From Nipponacmea schrenckii (Eukaryota; Mollusca; Gastropoda; Lottiidae), in the NCBI GenBank assembly GCA_030562195.1, contig CM060200.1, positions 42,133,084 to 42,197,083 of the forward strand: a DNA stretch of 64,000 nt, in the 5' to 3' direction. Below the pieces are notes generated by a model. That model had not been told where the DNA came from and made no database searches. It saw nothing but the letters and a program-made list of their open reading frames with translations. A program made the position numbers and the translations under genes. Positions 45,263 through 57,640 of the stretch are shown in pieces. The number at the start of each line of letters is the position of its first letter. The first letter of the stretch is position 1.

Positions 45263-46932
45263 CAAGACGTCGAGTCGTCACTAGAGTCCATAAAAGGTTC
45301 ATCCTCGATTAATAACGTTTCAATTTCTACATCAGTCTCCTTATTTGGAAGTTTTTCACGTTCTGACACATCAAACGATAGTTGTCTTTCCCTGAGAGCA
45401 CCACGGCGACCGAAGGTATCAACGGAGAGTTGTCTCCCTCTTTTCGGCGGCCGATCGGGAATGTCCACAGAAAGATGTTTACTTGCTATAGTTTGTCTGT
45501 CAGGGACATCGACTGAAAGTTGCCTTTCTCTGAGAGCACCGCGACGTCCTGATCCGTCCACAGAGAGTTGTCTGTTTCGTATGGTTTTTCGATCAGGGAC
45601 ATCCACTGAAAGTTGCCTTTCTCTTAGAGCACCACGACGTCCAGTTCCATCAACAGAGAGTTGTCGTCCCTTATTGACTGGTTGATCGGGGACGTCTAAA
45701 GTCTGTTGTCGTTTCCTTGACATTTGTGAGTCCGACAGTACAGATCTTGGAATAGCACTTTTCTTAACCGAATTATCAGGGCTACCCCCAGATGGCTGTC
45801 TCGGTCTCGTGTTCGGCTGGTGAAGTCTTGGAATGTCCACGGAAACCTGCCTTCCGAAAATCATATCTCTGTTTGGAAGTTCTAAGGAGGAATCGCGATC
45901 TGGAACGTCCATAGACATTTGTCGATCTTTGAGTCTTCTCCTACTTCGATCAAATAAATGAAGAGCTTTTGGCGACATCAAAAGACCACCTCGTCGTTCA
46001 GATTCTACGATTCTAGCTACGGGGCAGGGGAGAGGTTCACTGAGAGGACCTGTGGGTAAAGCGCTACTCTGGATAAGAGTCTTTATCTCTGGGGTTGATC
46101 TCGATAGTTTTGGTTTCGCTATTGTATCGAGAGTCAGGAGTTTTAAAGAACCTTCGTCAGCAGATTTGGAGAGAATTTCCTCCCCTGTTTCCAAGGGTTG
46201 AAGATGAGTGTTGAAAGACTCGATGTTAGCTTTCGATGATGTTTTTAAACCAGACAATACTGATTCCTCCTCCACTTGATGAGAAATTGTCGGGATTTGA
46301 GAATTTGGTGAATTTTCGTGAGATTTTAACACAGGTTCATCCTGATTTTTATCACTGATACTTTTTTCGTTGTTTTTCACTTCCGGGTCATATTTGTTAT
46401 TTTTAGAATCATCTGGAGAATTAGGGTTAAAACGAACGCTTTGAACACTTTCACTTCCGGGAGAATCCGATGACGACAACGAAGAAGCCGAGCTGCTTTT
46501 ATCACTGACTGTTCCCGAGGTATATTCACTTCCGGAAATATCCTGAATGGATTTGCTGTCATTTAATTGGCTGGTTTTCTGAACTCCACTTCCACTTGGT
46601 TCCGGTACGACTATGGTCCGTTCGAGTCGCTCACGTTCAAGAGCTGCCAATCGAGCGGCTACCATTTGAACACGTTCCGCTTTAAACGTAGTGTACGGAT
46701 CACTTTTCATTTGAAAATAAACGTCAAACGTCTTATCCTCCAGCATTTCTCGTCTTTCTCGTTTTAGATACGTGATAATCCCGACTATGATTCCCATAGA
46801 GTAGAACAACAGGGTCACTACGATGTACAGTAAAGCGTTTCGGTCGTCTTTTGCTAGCATGTCCCCTAGAGGGGTTGTAACATTAGTGGACGTCGCGGTA
46901 GTGCATGGTAACATGTAGGCTGCAGGAGGCAT
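45244..46932 (-). CDS. KCNE-like single-pass protein with long repeat-bearing cytoplasmic tail
   Basis: Uninterrupted 562-codon frame. The N-terminus (1-33) is short with a sequon NVT at N17. A membrane helix at about 34-56 (LLYIVVTLLFYSMGIIVGII) is followed by YLKRERRE and FDVYFQMKSDPY. This layout (glycosylated short ectodomain, F-Y-x-x-G-I-type helix, basic cluster, then F-x-V-Y) is that of KCNE potassium-channel beta subunits, which are normally only about 100-220 aa. Here the tail runs about 500 residues: a helical charged segment (75-105), a Ser/Asp/Asn-rich low-complexity part (110-260), then ten RQLSVD-like motifs (337-342, 361-366, 408-413, 423-428, 439-444, 454-459, 470-475, 485-490, 500-505, 516-521). 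Base composition is clearly higher in GC than its surroundings. TTTAAAG just before the ATG could be a splice acceptor for a 5' UTR exon. Coding status is strong. KCNE membership rests on pattern recognition only. Confidence 0.75.
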   Translation of the reverse strand: MPPAAYMLPCTTATSTNVTTPLGDMLAKDDRNALLYIVVTLLFYSMGIIVGIITYLKRERREMLEDKTFDVYFQMKSDPYTTFKAERVQMVAARLAALERERLERTIVVPEPSGSGVQKTSQLNDSKSIQDISGSEYTSGTVSDKSSSASSLSSSDSPGSESVQSVRFNPNSPDDSKNNKYDPEVKNNEKSISDKNQDEPVLKSHENSPNSQIPTISHQVEEESVLSGLKTSSKANIESFNTHLQPLETGEEILSKSADEGSLKLLTLDTIAKPKLSRSTPEIKTLIQSSALPTGPLSEPLPCPVARIVESERRGGLLMSPKALHLFDRSRRRLKDRQMSMDVPDRDSSLELPNRDMIFGRQVSVDIPRLHQPNTRPRQPSGGSPDNSVKKSAIPRSVLSDSQMSRKRQQTLDVPDQPVNKGRQLSVDGTGRRGALRERQLSVDVPDRKTIRNRQLSVDGSGRRGALRERQLSVDVPDRQTIASKHLSVDIPDRPPKRGRQLSVDTFGRRGALRERQLSFDVSEREKLPNKETDVEIETLLIEDEPFMDSSDDSTSCLASNV

Positions 46933-46984
46933 GGCCTTTAAAGGAAACCCTTATTGGTTCATTAATATTTCCTTTAAAACACAG

Positions 46985-47110
46985 GCGTGTTGCATTATGC
47001 AATATCACACGATCTGTCTAATCCAAGGCTCCGTTCACAATGTAGAATTACACGAACTATCAAATCCAAGGCTCGGTTCATAATGTATAGTAACACGAAC
47101 TGACTTTTTC
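46985..47110. repeat. Short imperfect repeat upstream of the KCNE-like gene
   Basis: AATCCAAGGCTCCGTTCACA and a second near-copy, with ACACGA(T/ACT) motifs, repeat at about 50 bp. May lie in the 5' UTR intron or promoter of the gene; no core promoter can be assigned. Confidence 0.4.
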
Positions 47111-48165
47111 CTGTAGAATTTCAGTAGAATACAACAAACAAATTGGTTGGAATTGGATAATTTCATGGTATATTTTCCTGAAAAGAGAAAGGTTATTTTC
47201 ATTACTTGTTATATAAATGGTATACTAGTATTGGGTGTTATAGAAGATACTCTCCTATGGAAGCACTGGCCAAGGTCACAAGAAGAGAACATACATTTTC
47301 CTTCACATTTCTGTTATTACATAAAGTAATGATTCCGAAGATTAGATTAAAAATATAATTAAAGATAACAATGAAATCTTGAATGACTAAAATATAATAA
47401 TACTTGCAAATAATATATACATATAACTAACATGATTCAATTGTTTGAGGGAGTTAATGGAATAGGGTCCAATTTGCCATGGACTAGTAAATTACTAAGA
47501 TTTTTATTTCTCTTAAAAGCAGTAACCAAACGTTTAGTGTAAATATTAACTAATAGATTCAGACGAGATGATACAAGGTGATACTATGTTGCAGCCTTTA
47601 ACATAATAACGTTATAAAACCTTACGTTTACTGGAATTAAACCATCAACGTCTGATTGAAAATGATGTCATCAGTAGCCCCTAATACACACGAAGAGTCT
47701 ACTAAAAAGCACAAACAATGCTCAATCAATATTCAAGTATGCAAATTACAGTAAAAGAGCCAATGTAATAATTTTAAATACTCAGAATAAAAATAAATAC
47801 TTTAGTAAATCTCTTTACAAACTATCCAACACTGTAACCAGTAGAAGTCTGTACAGGATACTGACATAGCATTTTCATATGAGCAGACATCCGCTCGCAA
47901 AATATCAATAACGTCAGATAACAAACGTCAGGTAACAAACGTCAGATAACAAACGTCAGATAACAAACGTCAGTATGGGTAGTCCCGAGTAAGGAAATAC
48001 GTCACCAAGATGTAAATTAACATTTCATTTCATAATTTCACTGTTAATTCCCAGTTTGTATTATTTATTAAATTATGGGATTAATTTTCACTTCATATTT
48101 TCACACGTATGACAATCAGATCAGATCGCTGCATTCCGTGAAACAAGAAGAGTAAGTCAAGGTAT
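47111..48165. other. Upstream flank of the KCNE-like gene
   Basis: Contains the dispersed repeat copy at 47215-47290, a fragment resembling the 133-bp family near 47640-47680, and a 14-bp minisatellite (ACGTCAGATAACAA, about five copies) at 47911-47972. Otherwise nothing seen. Confidence 0.5.
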
Positions 48166-48169
48166 AAAA

Positions 48170-49965
48170 GGAAGCTGTAATAACTTGACATTGTGAAGAT
48201 GTATAAGATGAAGTTTGTAATAACTTGACATTGTGAAGATGTATAAGATGAAGTTTGTAATAACTTGACATTGTGAAGATGTATAAGATGAAGTTTGTAA
48301 TAGCTTGACACTGTGAAGATGTATATGATGAAGTTTGTAATAACTTGACATTGTGAAGATGTATAAGATGAAGTTTGTAATAACTTGACATTGTGAAGAT
48401 GTATAAGATGAAGTTTGTAATAGCTTGACATTGTGGAGATGTATAAGATGAAGTTTGTAATAGCTTGACATTGTGAAGATGTATAAGATGAAGTTTGTAA
48501 TAACTTGACATTGTGGAGATGTATAAGATGAAGTTTGTAATAACTTGACATTGTGAAGATGTATAAGATGAAGTTTGTAATAGCTTGACATCGTGGAGAT
48601 GTATAAGATGAAGTTTGTAATAGCTTGACATTGTGGAGATGTATAAGATGAAGTTTGTAATAACTTGACATTGTGAAGATGTATAAGATGAAGTTTGTAA
48701 TAGCTTGACATCGTGGAGATGTATAAGATGAAGTTTGTAATAACTTGACATTGTGAAGATGTATAAGATGAAGTTTGTAATAACTTGACATTGTGAAGAT
48801 GTATAAGATGAAGTTTGTAATAGCTTGACACTGTGAAGATGTATAAGATGAAGTTTGTAATAACTTGACATTGTGAAGATGTATAAGATGAAGTTTGTAA
48901 TAGCTTGAAATTGTGAAGATGTATAAGATGTAGTTTGTAATAACTTGACATTGTGAAGATATATAAGATGAAGTTTGTAATAACTTGACATTGTGAAGAT
49001 GTATAAGATGAAGTTTGTAATAGCTTGACATTGTGAAGATGTATAAAATGAAGTTTGTAATAAATTGACACTGTGAAGATGTATAAGATGAAGTTTGTAA
49101 TAACTTGACATTGTGAAGATGTATAAGATGAAGTTTGTAATAGCTTGACATTGTGAAGATGTATAAGATGAAGTTTGTAATAGCTTGATATTGTGAAGAT
49201 GTGTAAGATGAAGTTTGTAATAGCTTGACATTGTGAAGATGTATAAGATGAAGTGAGTACAAGCTGGACATTGTAAAGATATATAAGATGAAGTTTGTAA
49301 TAGCTTGACATTGTAAAGATGTATAAGATGTAGTTTGTAATAGCTTGACATTGTGAAGATGTATAAGATGAAGTTTGTAATAGCTTGACATTGTGAAGAT
49401 GTATAAGATGAGGTTTGTAATAGCTTGACATTGTGAAGATGTATAAGATGAAGTTTGTAATAACTTGACATTGTGAAGATGTATAAGATGAAGTTAGTAA
49501 ATATATTGACATTGTGAAGATGTATAAGATGAAGTTTGTAATAACTTGACATTGTAAAGATGTATAAGATGAATTTTGTAATAACTTGACATTGTGAAGA
49601 TGTATAAGATGAAGTTTGTTATAACTTGACATTGTGAAGATGTATAAGATGAAGTTTGTAATAGCTTGACAGTGTGAAGATGTATAAGATGAAGTTTGTA
49701 ATAACTTGACATTGTGAAGATGTATAAGATGAAGTTTGTAATAGCTTGATATTGTGAAGATGTATAAGATGAAGTTTGTAATAGCTTGACATTGTGAAGA
49801 TGTATAGATGAAGTTTGTAATAACTTGACATTGTGAAGATGTATAAGATGAAGTTAGTAATAACTTGACATTGTGAAGATGTGTAAGATGAATTTTTTAA
49901 TAACTTGACATTGTGAAGATTTGTAAGATGAAGTTTTTAATAACTTGACATTGTGAAGATTTGTT
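48170..49965 (-). repeat. 40-bp tandem array, about 45 units, reverse orientation
   Basis: Reverse complement of the 19640-20690 family: GAAGTTTGTAATAACTTGAC plus ATTGTGAAGATGTATAAGAT. TAACTTG and TAGCTTG variants alternate. The three overlapping long minus-strand open frames (432, 478, 491 codons) are repeat artefacts. Confidence 0.96.
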
Positions 49966-52900
49966 AATGTATATCAGTAACTCATTTTTTGAAAAAAACA
50001 TGATTACAACAATGACAAAATAAAATTTTGAAATTTAAAAATCGCACTTCATAGAAATGTAGCCAATGATCAAATGTATCAATGTGTTACATTTCATCGA
50101 AATCGGTCTATCAATAGTGTCTGAATAAGGACTTGAATAATTGTAACAAAAATTCAAAATGGCGGCCATTATGGCAGCCGGAGCTAAGTTTTTCAGGTCA
50201 TATCGATTACTATTCACAAGACATTCGTAAACAGTTTGCACTTTTCACCTAGCTACGTAATTACGTCATTTGAGGCCAAACCGGAAGTTGAAAATTTTTG
50301 TTCTAAATTTTGTTAAAATTAAAATTATATCGCCTTTCAACTGGTGAAGTTTTAAAATTCCACCATTTATATTAAACGAGAAATCAGGGTTTGATTTTTT
50401 TTTTCCAATGACCCTTCAATTATAAATTACAAATCGTGAGAGAATGATTTACTCAAATTGCATAAAACCTATAATTGTGAGTATAATTGAAATACTTTGA
50501 AGTTTTCAAATCTGAAAATTCGGAAGAAATCGAATTGACAATAAAGATGCAAGAGCAAAATAACCTCTATTTCCGGTTATCACTTACGGTCGTAGAGAGA
50601 ACTTCCGGTTTTGTTTTCAAAATGTCTGTAGCTATTACCAGTTCGTCTACAAACTCGTCCGAGAATCGCAAAACAAAAATAATAATAATAATAATCCGAA
50701 CGATTACAATAAGTTTTCGACTAAATCGTCGAAATACGTAAAAGGGCGGATAAAAAGAAGAAATATACAATTAAAAAACACTTTTGAAAATTGAGTCTTG
50801 TAAACAATAATTACCGAAAGTATCGGAATGTTTGGTATATATACAATCTGACAAACCAATGGCTTGTTAACCCGAGAAAAACACCACGATTAGAGCAATC
50901 ATCACAAATAAAGTGGGCCTACACCAATAGTAATTAACAGTTTCATATGGTGGAGAATAATTTAAGTGGTAATGAGTTTCACAACACAGTGGTATACGAT
51001 ATTCGGAGTTAGGATTGCTATTCTTATACGACCACCTTAGATTGACAATTTATTTCTGTACACCTTAGAAAAAGTTATGTGATTTAAATCAGATAATCTT
51101 TGTAAAATCTTGCATTCGGTTCCATAGCTAAGTTTTCTTTCGACTCACTGTGGAGTAAGTTTACCACTACCAATTTATAGCGTGTTTTCATATCCCAATC
51201 ATAAATGTCCAAAAGGAATTACATGTATATGCAAAGAAAATTCTCATAAATTCAAGTCAACTATTAGGGTCCCATTGTTACGTTACCCCTAGCCTTTAGA
51301 ACAACAACTCATTGTACCAAACAATCAACCAGCTTGTTAGACATGATCGTTTGGTGTGTTCTAGTCTCATTCTGACCACAGAAAACTGTAATTGTACCAA
51401 GCAATCATTTAGCTAGTTAGACAAGATAGTTGACTGACCGAGTCACTACGTATTTACAATATTAATTGTAAAGATGTACTTTATAATAAGAATGAAAACT
51501 TCTCTTACTGGATGAATCGATAATCAAACAATAAAAATAAGAACAATGGTAGACTATGTTCTTTACATCGTGTGTCAGAGAGGATAAGAAGTCTATGACC
51601 TAAGAGCTTGGCAGATTATGTTAAATTTTAAGCTGAATATCTGGTTTTGACATCCGTCCAATTAAGAGACTCCTTATAGCTCTGTTGATTTGTTTTTGGT
51701 TTAAAAATGAACATATAATTTTTAAAATTTAAATTTGGCCAATAAGAGCATTATAATCATCAGTAGATATACCTTCTGTCATGACATAAATGACATAAAA
51801 GATAAATAAATATCCAAAAAACTAAGTATTATCCATTTGATTATCAAAAAACGCCAGTTAAGTTCACTAATGAATATATACTCATATTGCCCATTCTAGA
51901 AAACTAAAATTTTATGTTCATTCTAAGACACAGTATCCCTTTGAAGCACTGCCATTCGTATGACTAATTGTACTGTAGTGTCAGGAACAGAAAGTATTTA
52001 GCTAAGCTCATCCGTAATATCATTCTATAACCATCGAAATTTGAGGCTTTAACATAAAAAATACCAAAATAACAATGTTGTCAATTACTATTAAAATCCT
52101 TTTAAATATCTTACAAAATTGAAATACCAAATGAATGCTGTAAAATGTGTCGGATGAAAAAATCCATCGAAATACCTGAATTGCGTGATACAACGTCAAT
52201 AACATTCCGTGCATGTTTCAGAATTAATTCTGTATTTGTCTGCAACCTGCCAGCGAAAACAAATACAGTATGTTTTAATTTTGTCCCAAAGGACGTTGAA
52301 TACAGTCCACAATGTTCTGTCTATATATGGTTCTGAATACATTGAATCAGTGACAGAAAAATGCTATAAGATGAAGGCATTACCTTGAGCTAATATTTTA
52401 TTCAGTTCTCTGACTAAATTGTTTCTTAACACGTTTTGGGGGAAATTTACTTAACCATCTTCTGGAAGTGAACGTCAACCTGTCATCTGTCGTCCTACCG
52501 AACGAATACATATATAATTGTGTTCAAAATATCGTTTTATTTGGTACTTTCTAGTTCTGCAGAATTACGACTTAACAAAAAAAAATATAAAATAAACTTT
52601 AAAGTGACAGGTTGCGTTGTAAAAAATAACAAGATATATTAAGCTAACACTTTGAGATAAGGAAAGAGTTCTAGATTTCATTAACTGAACATACTTTTAA
52701 AAGTCATCTGGTCTTTAAATTTTTACTGCGTCTTAGAATAAACATAATTTCAGAATTTTTCTTGACCAATATTAGCATATTATATTCATCAGTAGATAAA
52801 CCTGCTATAATTATATATAATCCCATAAGTCAAACAACACTTAGTAACTATCTTTAAAAAGCAATTGATTATTGAAAAAAATTTAACAGGAAATATTCTT

Positions 52901-53640
52901 ACTTTATGTCACCAGGTAAGTTCACTAATGAATATATACTCGTATTGACAATTCCTGACAACTTTAATAATAACTTTGATGAATTTTTACCGAGATCATG
53001 TTTTGTATAATAAATACACCCCAACCAATAGATCAAACATTATATTGATATAGCAGTGACTGTACCTGAGGAGAACACGTCGAAACGTTGCATAAAACAA
53101 TTGTAATTGTTGTTCCATAAGGCCATGTTCTTACTCAAAATTAATAAATTCTAGTTAGGAAGTTAGACTGAAATTTAATATTCTGTTAGAATGATCTAGC
53201 ACTGTTTATATGAAACATGAGAAAGAGCGAAATTAGAATCAGGTTTCATAAATTATTTATAATCGCGAGTTCGAAATATAATATTAGAGCGATATTCACT
53301 TAGTGTCTTACTGAACAATCCACAATATTGCCATGCTTTTATTAAATATTCAATAAAGCCCCATTAACACGGTCTTTAATTTCTTTTAAATAGCGTCATA
53401 TTGGGTCGTGTTTGGACAGTGTAAAGAGAAATCCACAAGAAAATGGACTTCAAGGTTTTAATAACAACATGTATCATGATAGTTGAAACAGATGTTTGAT
53501 CGTGTAGGTCGGGCTTTATAATTCAGATTAGAATTTAGTAAGATTTCATATATAAATATTAGTTTTAATTTTAATGGTGGACTCTGTACACCACTATTTT
53601 ACAGTGTTGTGTTGAAAAGGATAAGTTGAAACAAAACAAA
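49966..53640. other. Spacer with small internal duplications
   Basis: About 51700-51900 and 52740-52960 share segments (ATCAGTAGATA.ACCT, AAGTTCACTAATGAATATAT), a diverged direct duplication roughly 1 kb apart. 51300-51345 and 51385-51430 share a GTACCAA.CAATCA..AGC..GTTAGACA segment. A CTGAGGAG..GAAACGTTG motif lies at 53066-53090. No exon recognised. Confidence 0.45.
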
Positions 53641-53705
53641 ATGAAATGAATTGAGTTTTACGTTCTCTTCTCTTTTGCACCTTATGGGCTAATGAAGACG
53701 GAAGG
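53641..53705 (-). mobile_element. SINE-B 3' end fragment
   Basis: AATTGAGTTTTACGTTCTC followed by TTTTGCACCTTATGGGCTAA and TGAAGACGGAAG matches the 3' terminus of SINE-B at 61685 onward. Confidence 0.6.
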
Positions 53706-54150
53706 ATAAGACAAATAGATCGTAATAATTATAGTGATGATAGGTCCACAATAAAAAAAATATAATCTCGTACAGGGAATTTCATCGAAACGAAGCTATA
53801 AAAACCTGAATAAATTATAAACTATATGTGGACTTTATAGTAAAAGTTGTATAAAGATGTATATTTTTTTATTTAAACCTTAAACTCTTTACCTTATATT
53901 CCTATAGATTTTAAAATCCAAACAAACAGCACTTTTATCACTATACAATCTATCCTGGAAACACAGACACAATCTATTCCGTACAGTTTCGTACCCTGTG
54001 ACACTGTTTTACTGTGACACTGTTTTACCGTGACACTGTTTTACTGTCAAACCCGTTGAGTCTCGTCAAGGTTTAATTAATGTTTGCAATAATTTCTAAT
54101 CAATTCAATAAAATTTCGTTTTCTATTTAAACATATGTTGTTTTACATTT
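53706..54150. other. Spacer
   Basis: Three short CTGTGACACTGTTTTAC repeats at 53996-54045. Otherwise nothing seen. Confidence 0.45.
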
Positions 54151-54164
54151 TTAATCTTGTATAT

Positions 54165-54800
54165 TTCTCCTGAAGACAACGTTTCTACAGTTTACATTGT
54201 AATCATCAGTTTATCTTGTATACAACTCCTGGGTTTTATTGTACACAACGTTTCTACAGTTTACATTGTCATCATTAGTTTATGTGGTATATTTCTCCCG
54301 AGTTTTATTGTACACAACGTTTCTACAATTTACATTATCATCATCAGTTTATATAGTATACTACTCCTGAGTTTTATTGTACACAATGTTTCAACAATTT
54401 ACACTATCATTATCAGTTTATATGGTATACTACTCTCGAGTTTTATCGTACACAACGTTTTTTCAATTAACATTGTCATCATCAGTTTATATGGTATATT
54501 TCTTCCAAGTTTTATTGTACATAACGTTTCTACAATTTACATTGTCATCATCAGTTTATCTGGTATACTACTCCTGAGTTTTAATGTACACAACTTTTCT
54601 ACAATTTACACTGTCATCATCAGTTTATATAGTATACTACTACAGGGTTTTATTGTACACAAAGTTTCAACAATTTACACTATCATTATCAGTTTATATG
54701 GTATACTTCTCCTAAGTTTTATTCTAAACAACATTTCAAAATTACATTGTCATCCGTTTATATTGTACACATCGTTTCAACAATTTACAATGTCATCATC
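54165..54800 (+). repeat. 69-bp tandem array, about 9 units
   Basis: The unit contains GTTTTATTGTACACAACGTT, TCTACAATTTACATTGTCAT and CATCAGTTTATATGGTATAC. The period is a multiple of three, so one frame stays open for 219 codons and encodes a repeated hydrophobic segment. I treat this as a coincidence of the repeat. Confidence 0.93.
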
Positions 54801-55145
54801 AGGTGTTCGTCCGTAGCACACAGAAAAGAATACAGTTGTTAACATTCCATAGACTATCAATCAACTCTAGTATACAGGTTGTTCTATAACACGAAGCGAA
54901 ACAATTAATTCTTCCCATAGAGCCTCATCAAGATTTAATTATTGATAACCTAGACACTGCTGTTTTAATTGTAACTATTGGATACCAAATATCGCCTCAG
55001 TTAAACTTTACAAAGAAATCATTACATCTGCTTTAATGTGTTCTTGCTCTTTCCTGTTCGGCGAGTTTGCTTACACTGCTGTTTATTTACTTTAACCAGT
55101 AAGCAATAATACGATTACATATAACCCGTTCTTTATCTTCTTCAA
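54801..55145. other. Spacer
   Basis: Nothing recognised. Confidence 0.35.
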
Positions 55146-55149
55146 TATG

Positions 55150-55728
55150 TCAAACTGTTACTAACTTCATCTTATACATCTTCACAATGTCAAGTTATTA
55201 CAAACTTCATCTTATACATCTTCACAATGTCAAGCTATTACAAACTTCATCTTATACATCTTCACAATGTCAAGTTATTACAAACTTCATCTTATACATC
55301 TTCACAATGTCAAGCTATTACAAACTTCATCTTATACATCTTCACAATGTCAAGCTATTACAAACCTCATCTTATACATCTTCACAATGTCAAGTTATTA
55401 CAAACTTCATCTTATACATCTTCACAATGTCAAGCTATTACAAACTTCATCTTATACATCTTCACAATGTCAAGCTATTACAAACTTCATCTTATACATC
55501 TTCACAATGTCAAGCTATTACAAACTTCATCTTATACATCTTCACAATGTCAAGCTATTACAAACTTCATCTTATACATCTTCACAATGTCAAGCTATTA
55601 CAAACTTCATCTTATACATCTTCACAATGTCAAGTTATTACAAACTTCATCTTGTACATCTTCACAATGTCAAGCTATTACAAACTTCATCTTATACATC
55701 TTCACAATGTCAAGCTATTACAAACTTA
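55150..55728 (+). repeat. 40-bp tandem array, about 14 units
   Basis: Same family and orientation as 19640-20690, with AAGTTATT/AAGCTATT variants. The array ends abruptly at about 55728. Confidence 0.96.
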
Positions 55729-57635
55729 GTCGATACAAGAAAAGATGTCAGGGAATATGTTGATCCTGAGAAAGCAAGTAAAAAGCACCAATGTTAATCT
55801 TGTATCTTCCAAAACAGCTGTGATACCAGTATACAAAGCGAACATTCAGAGAAACGAAAAAGACGAAAAAAATTCAGAAATGTATTGATTAATATTTAAT
55901 TGATCAATAAATAAAAAACAAAAAGTCCGAGTTGAAATTTAAATAAAACACAGAATAAAACAGACAAAAAAAATCAGTTTCAACCCAAGTCACACTTGGT
56001 CACACGCGTGACGATACTTGTGATTTCGGTTATATATAGTCTTAATTAGTAGGCCCTATCAACCCATCGCCTGAATAACGAACATTTATAAAAACGAAAC
56101 TGACAACATTTACCTACCATTTCTTTAGAACAAATGACAGCAGCCCGGAATGAAAAGAACAGTAATTATAACGACTTGTTGAGCAGTCACGTGACATTAT
56201 TTAAACTCTTGGGAAATCAAAATTATTTTCTGAACGTTATAATCTTCTCTTGAACACCCCATTCCTACTACTACTATATTATAATTAGATTAATATACGC
56301 CCTGTGGGAATAGGGTTATTCACATATTCAATGAAATTCTACCGATCGTATTTAAATTGCCAATGCTGTTTATTATGTTAGATAAAGACGTAGAAGCGAT
56401 CTGTTATTTTGTGGTTACTGTATAAATAAAACACAATTTGTTTGTTATTAATTCCAAAAATATGACAGCCCACGTCATAATCTCAGTCTTCTGTTGGAAA
56501 ACAAATTATTCTACAATATTAAATTTGGCAAAATGGTGAATTAATACAAAACTGTATTTGAATCAAGGTCGGATCCGTTGTTCTTGAAGTTTTTGTATTG
56601 GAAATGTTAATTCAGAATTATCTATTCAATAATATACAGCGCCATCACGACCCGTTTCACAAAATTTTAACAAAGATACAATCAAGATTTTAAGATATAC
56701 AGTAACCTGATTGGTTAATAAAAACTCAATTTTAGTGATTGACCAATCTGACCATTGGAACACCAAAATCATCCTCAGTTAATTTTTCGTGAAACAGGCT
56801 CCAGCTTCTAATCTTAGAAAGGGGATTTATCAACATTTTGTATAACGTGGACGTAAGAGTAAGCATTACAATAATCTCAATTCTCATAGCTACTAACAAT
56901 AAATAACTGTGAGGTAATATTGGCCATGGTTGTATATCAGAGAACCACGGTAAGTCGCTCTCTGACCACACAAGCTTGACCGTGTGTCTGGCCGATGAAC
57001 TTACTATTTTGTATGCCAAGAGCTGATTTCACAAAGCCTATCATGGTCGTTGTGAGTTGACGGTCAAGTGTTGATAGAGCCACGATCATAGTAATGACCT
57101 GTTGTCGCATTTGGTGAAACTGCCTCGGAACCCCTGTAAGTTGGTTGATCTCTTTAACAACATACTTCTTTTTTAAGAAACAAAACCATTATGTCTGAAA
57201 GCTGAATTTACACTAGGACAATGTAAAATATCGACAACAAAGATAAATGTTGTTTGTAGGCTACAGAAACAAAGACAAGACACAATTCTAGGAGAATTAA
57301 CGGAATTTTCTGAAACACGGAACTTAGACAAAGCTTTACTCTATTGTAAAGATTGTTGGTATGTTGCTGTCTTAAACGATGAACTTCTTTCTTTGAATAT
57401 TAAAAATAATACAGGCACTACGACCGAGGGGCAAAATAAGATCAAAGAGAAAATATTGGAAAACGAGAGATAACATGATATAATTGAATAAGACAAATTT
57501 CTACAGCGAGAAAATATTGTTCTGATACTAACTGTTACTGCTATAACAATATTTTATAATCCAACACGAGGCTTGACTACTATACCACTGGTCCACGGGC
57601 TGCAACCCTTACAGGAATTCTAGAAAGACTTAACA
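55729..57635. other. Unannotated spacer
   Basis: AT-rich. A GACGTAGAAGCGATCTGTTA segment (56388-56407) resembles 27490-27515 next to the amplified SINE-B. No coding exon recognised. Confidence 0.4.
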
Positions 57636-57640
57636 GGAAA

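Noticed and set aside
48093..49632. Three overlapping minus-strand frames of 432-491 codons
   Set aside because: They are the three frames of one 40-bp tandem repeat that happens to lack stops on that strand. No start context, domain or codon bias supports a gene.
50161..50232. ATGGCGGCCATTATGGCAGC short frame with a good start context
   Set aside because: Stops after 23 codons, has no strong donor, and ATGGCGGCC strings are common in this kind of genome.
54157..54816. 219-codon frame predicting many hydrophobic segments
   Set aside because: Encoded wholly by a 69-bp T-rich tandem repeat; the membrane-like segments reflect composition.
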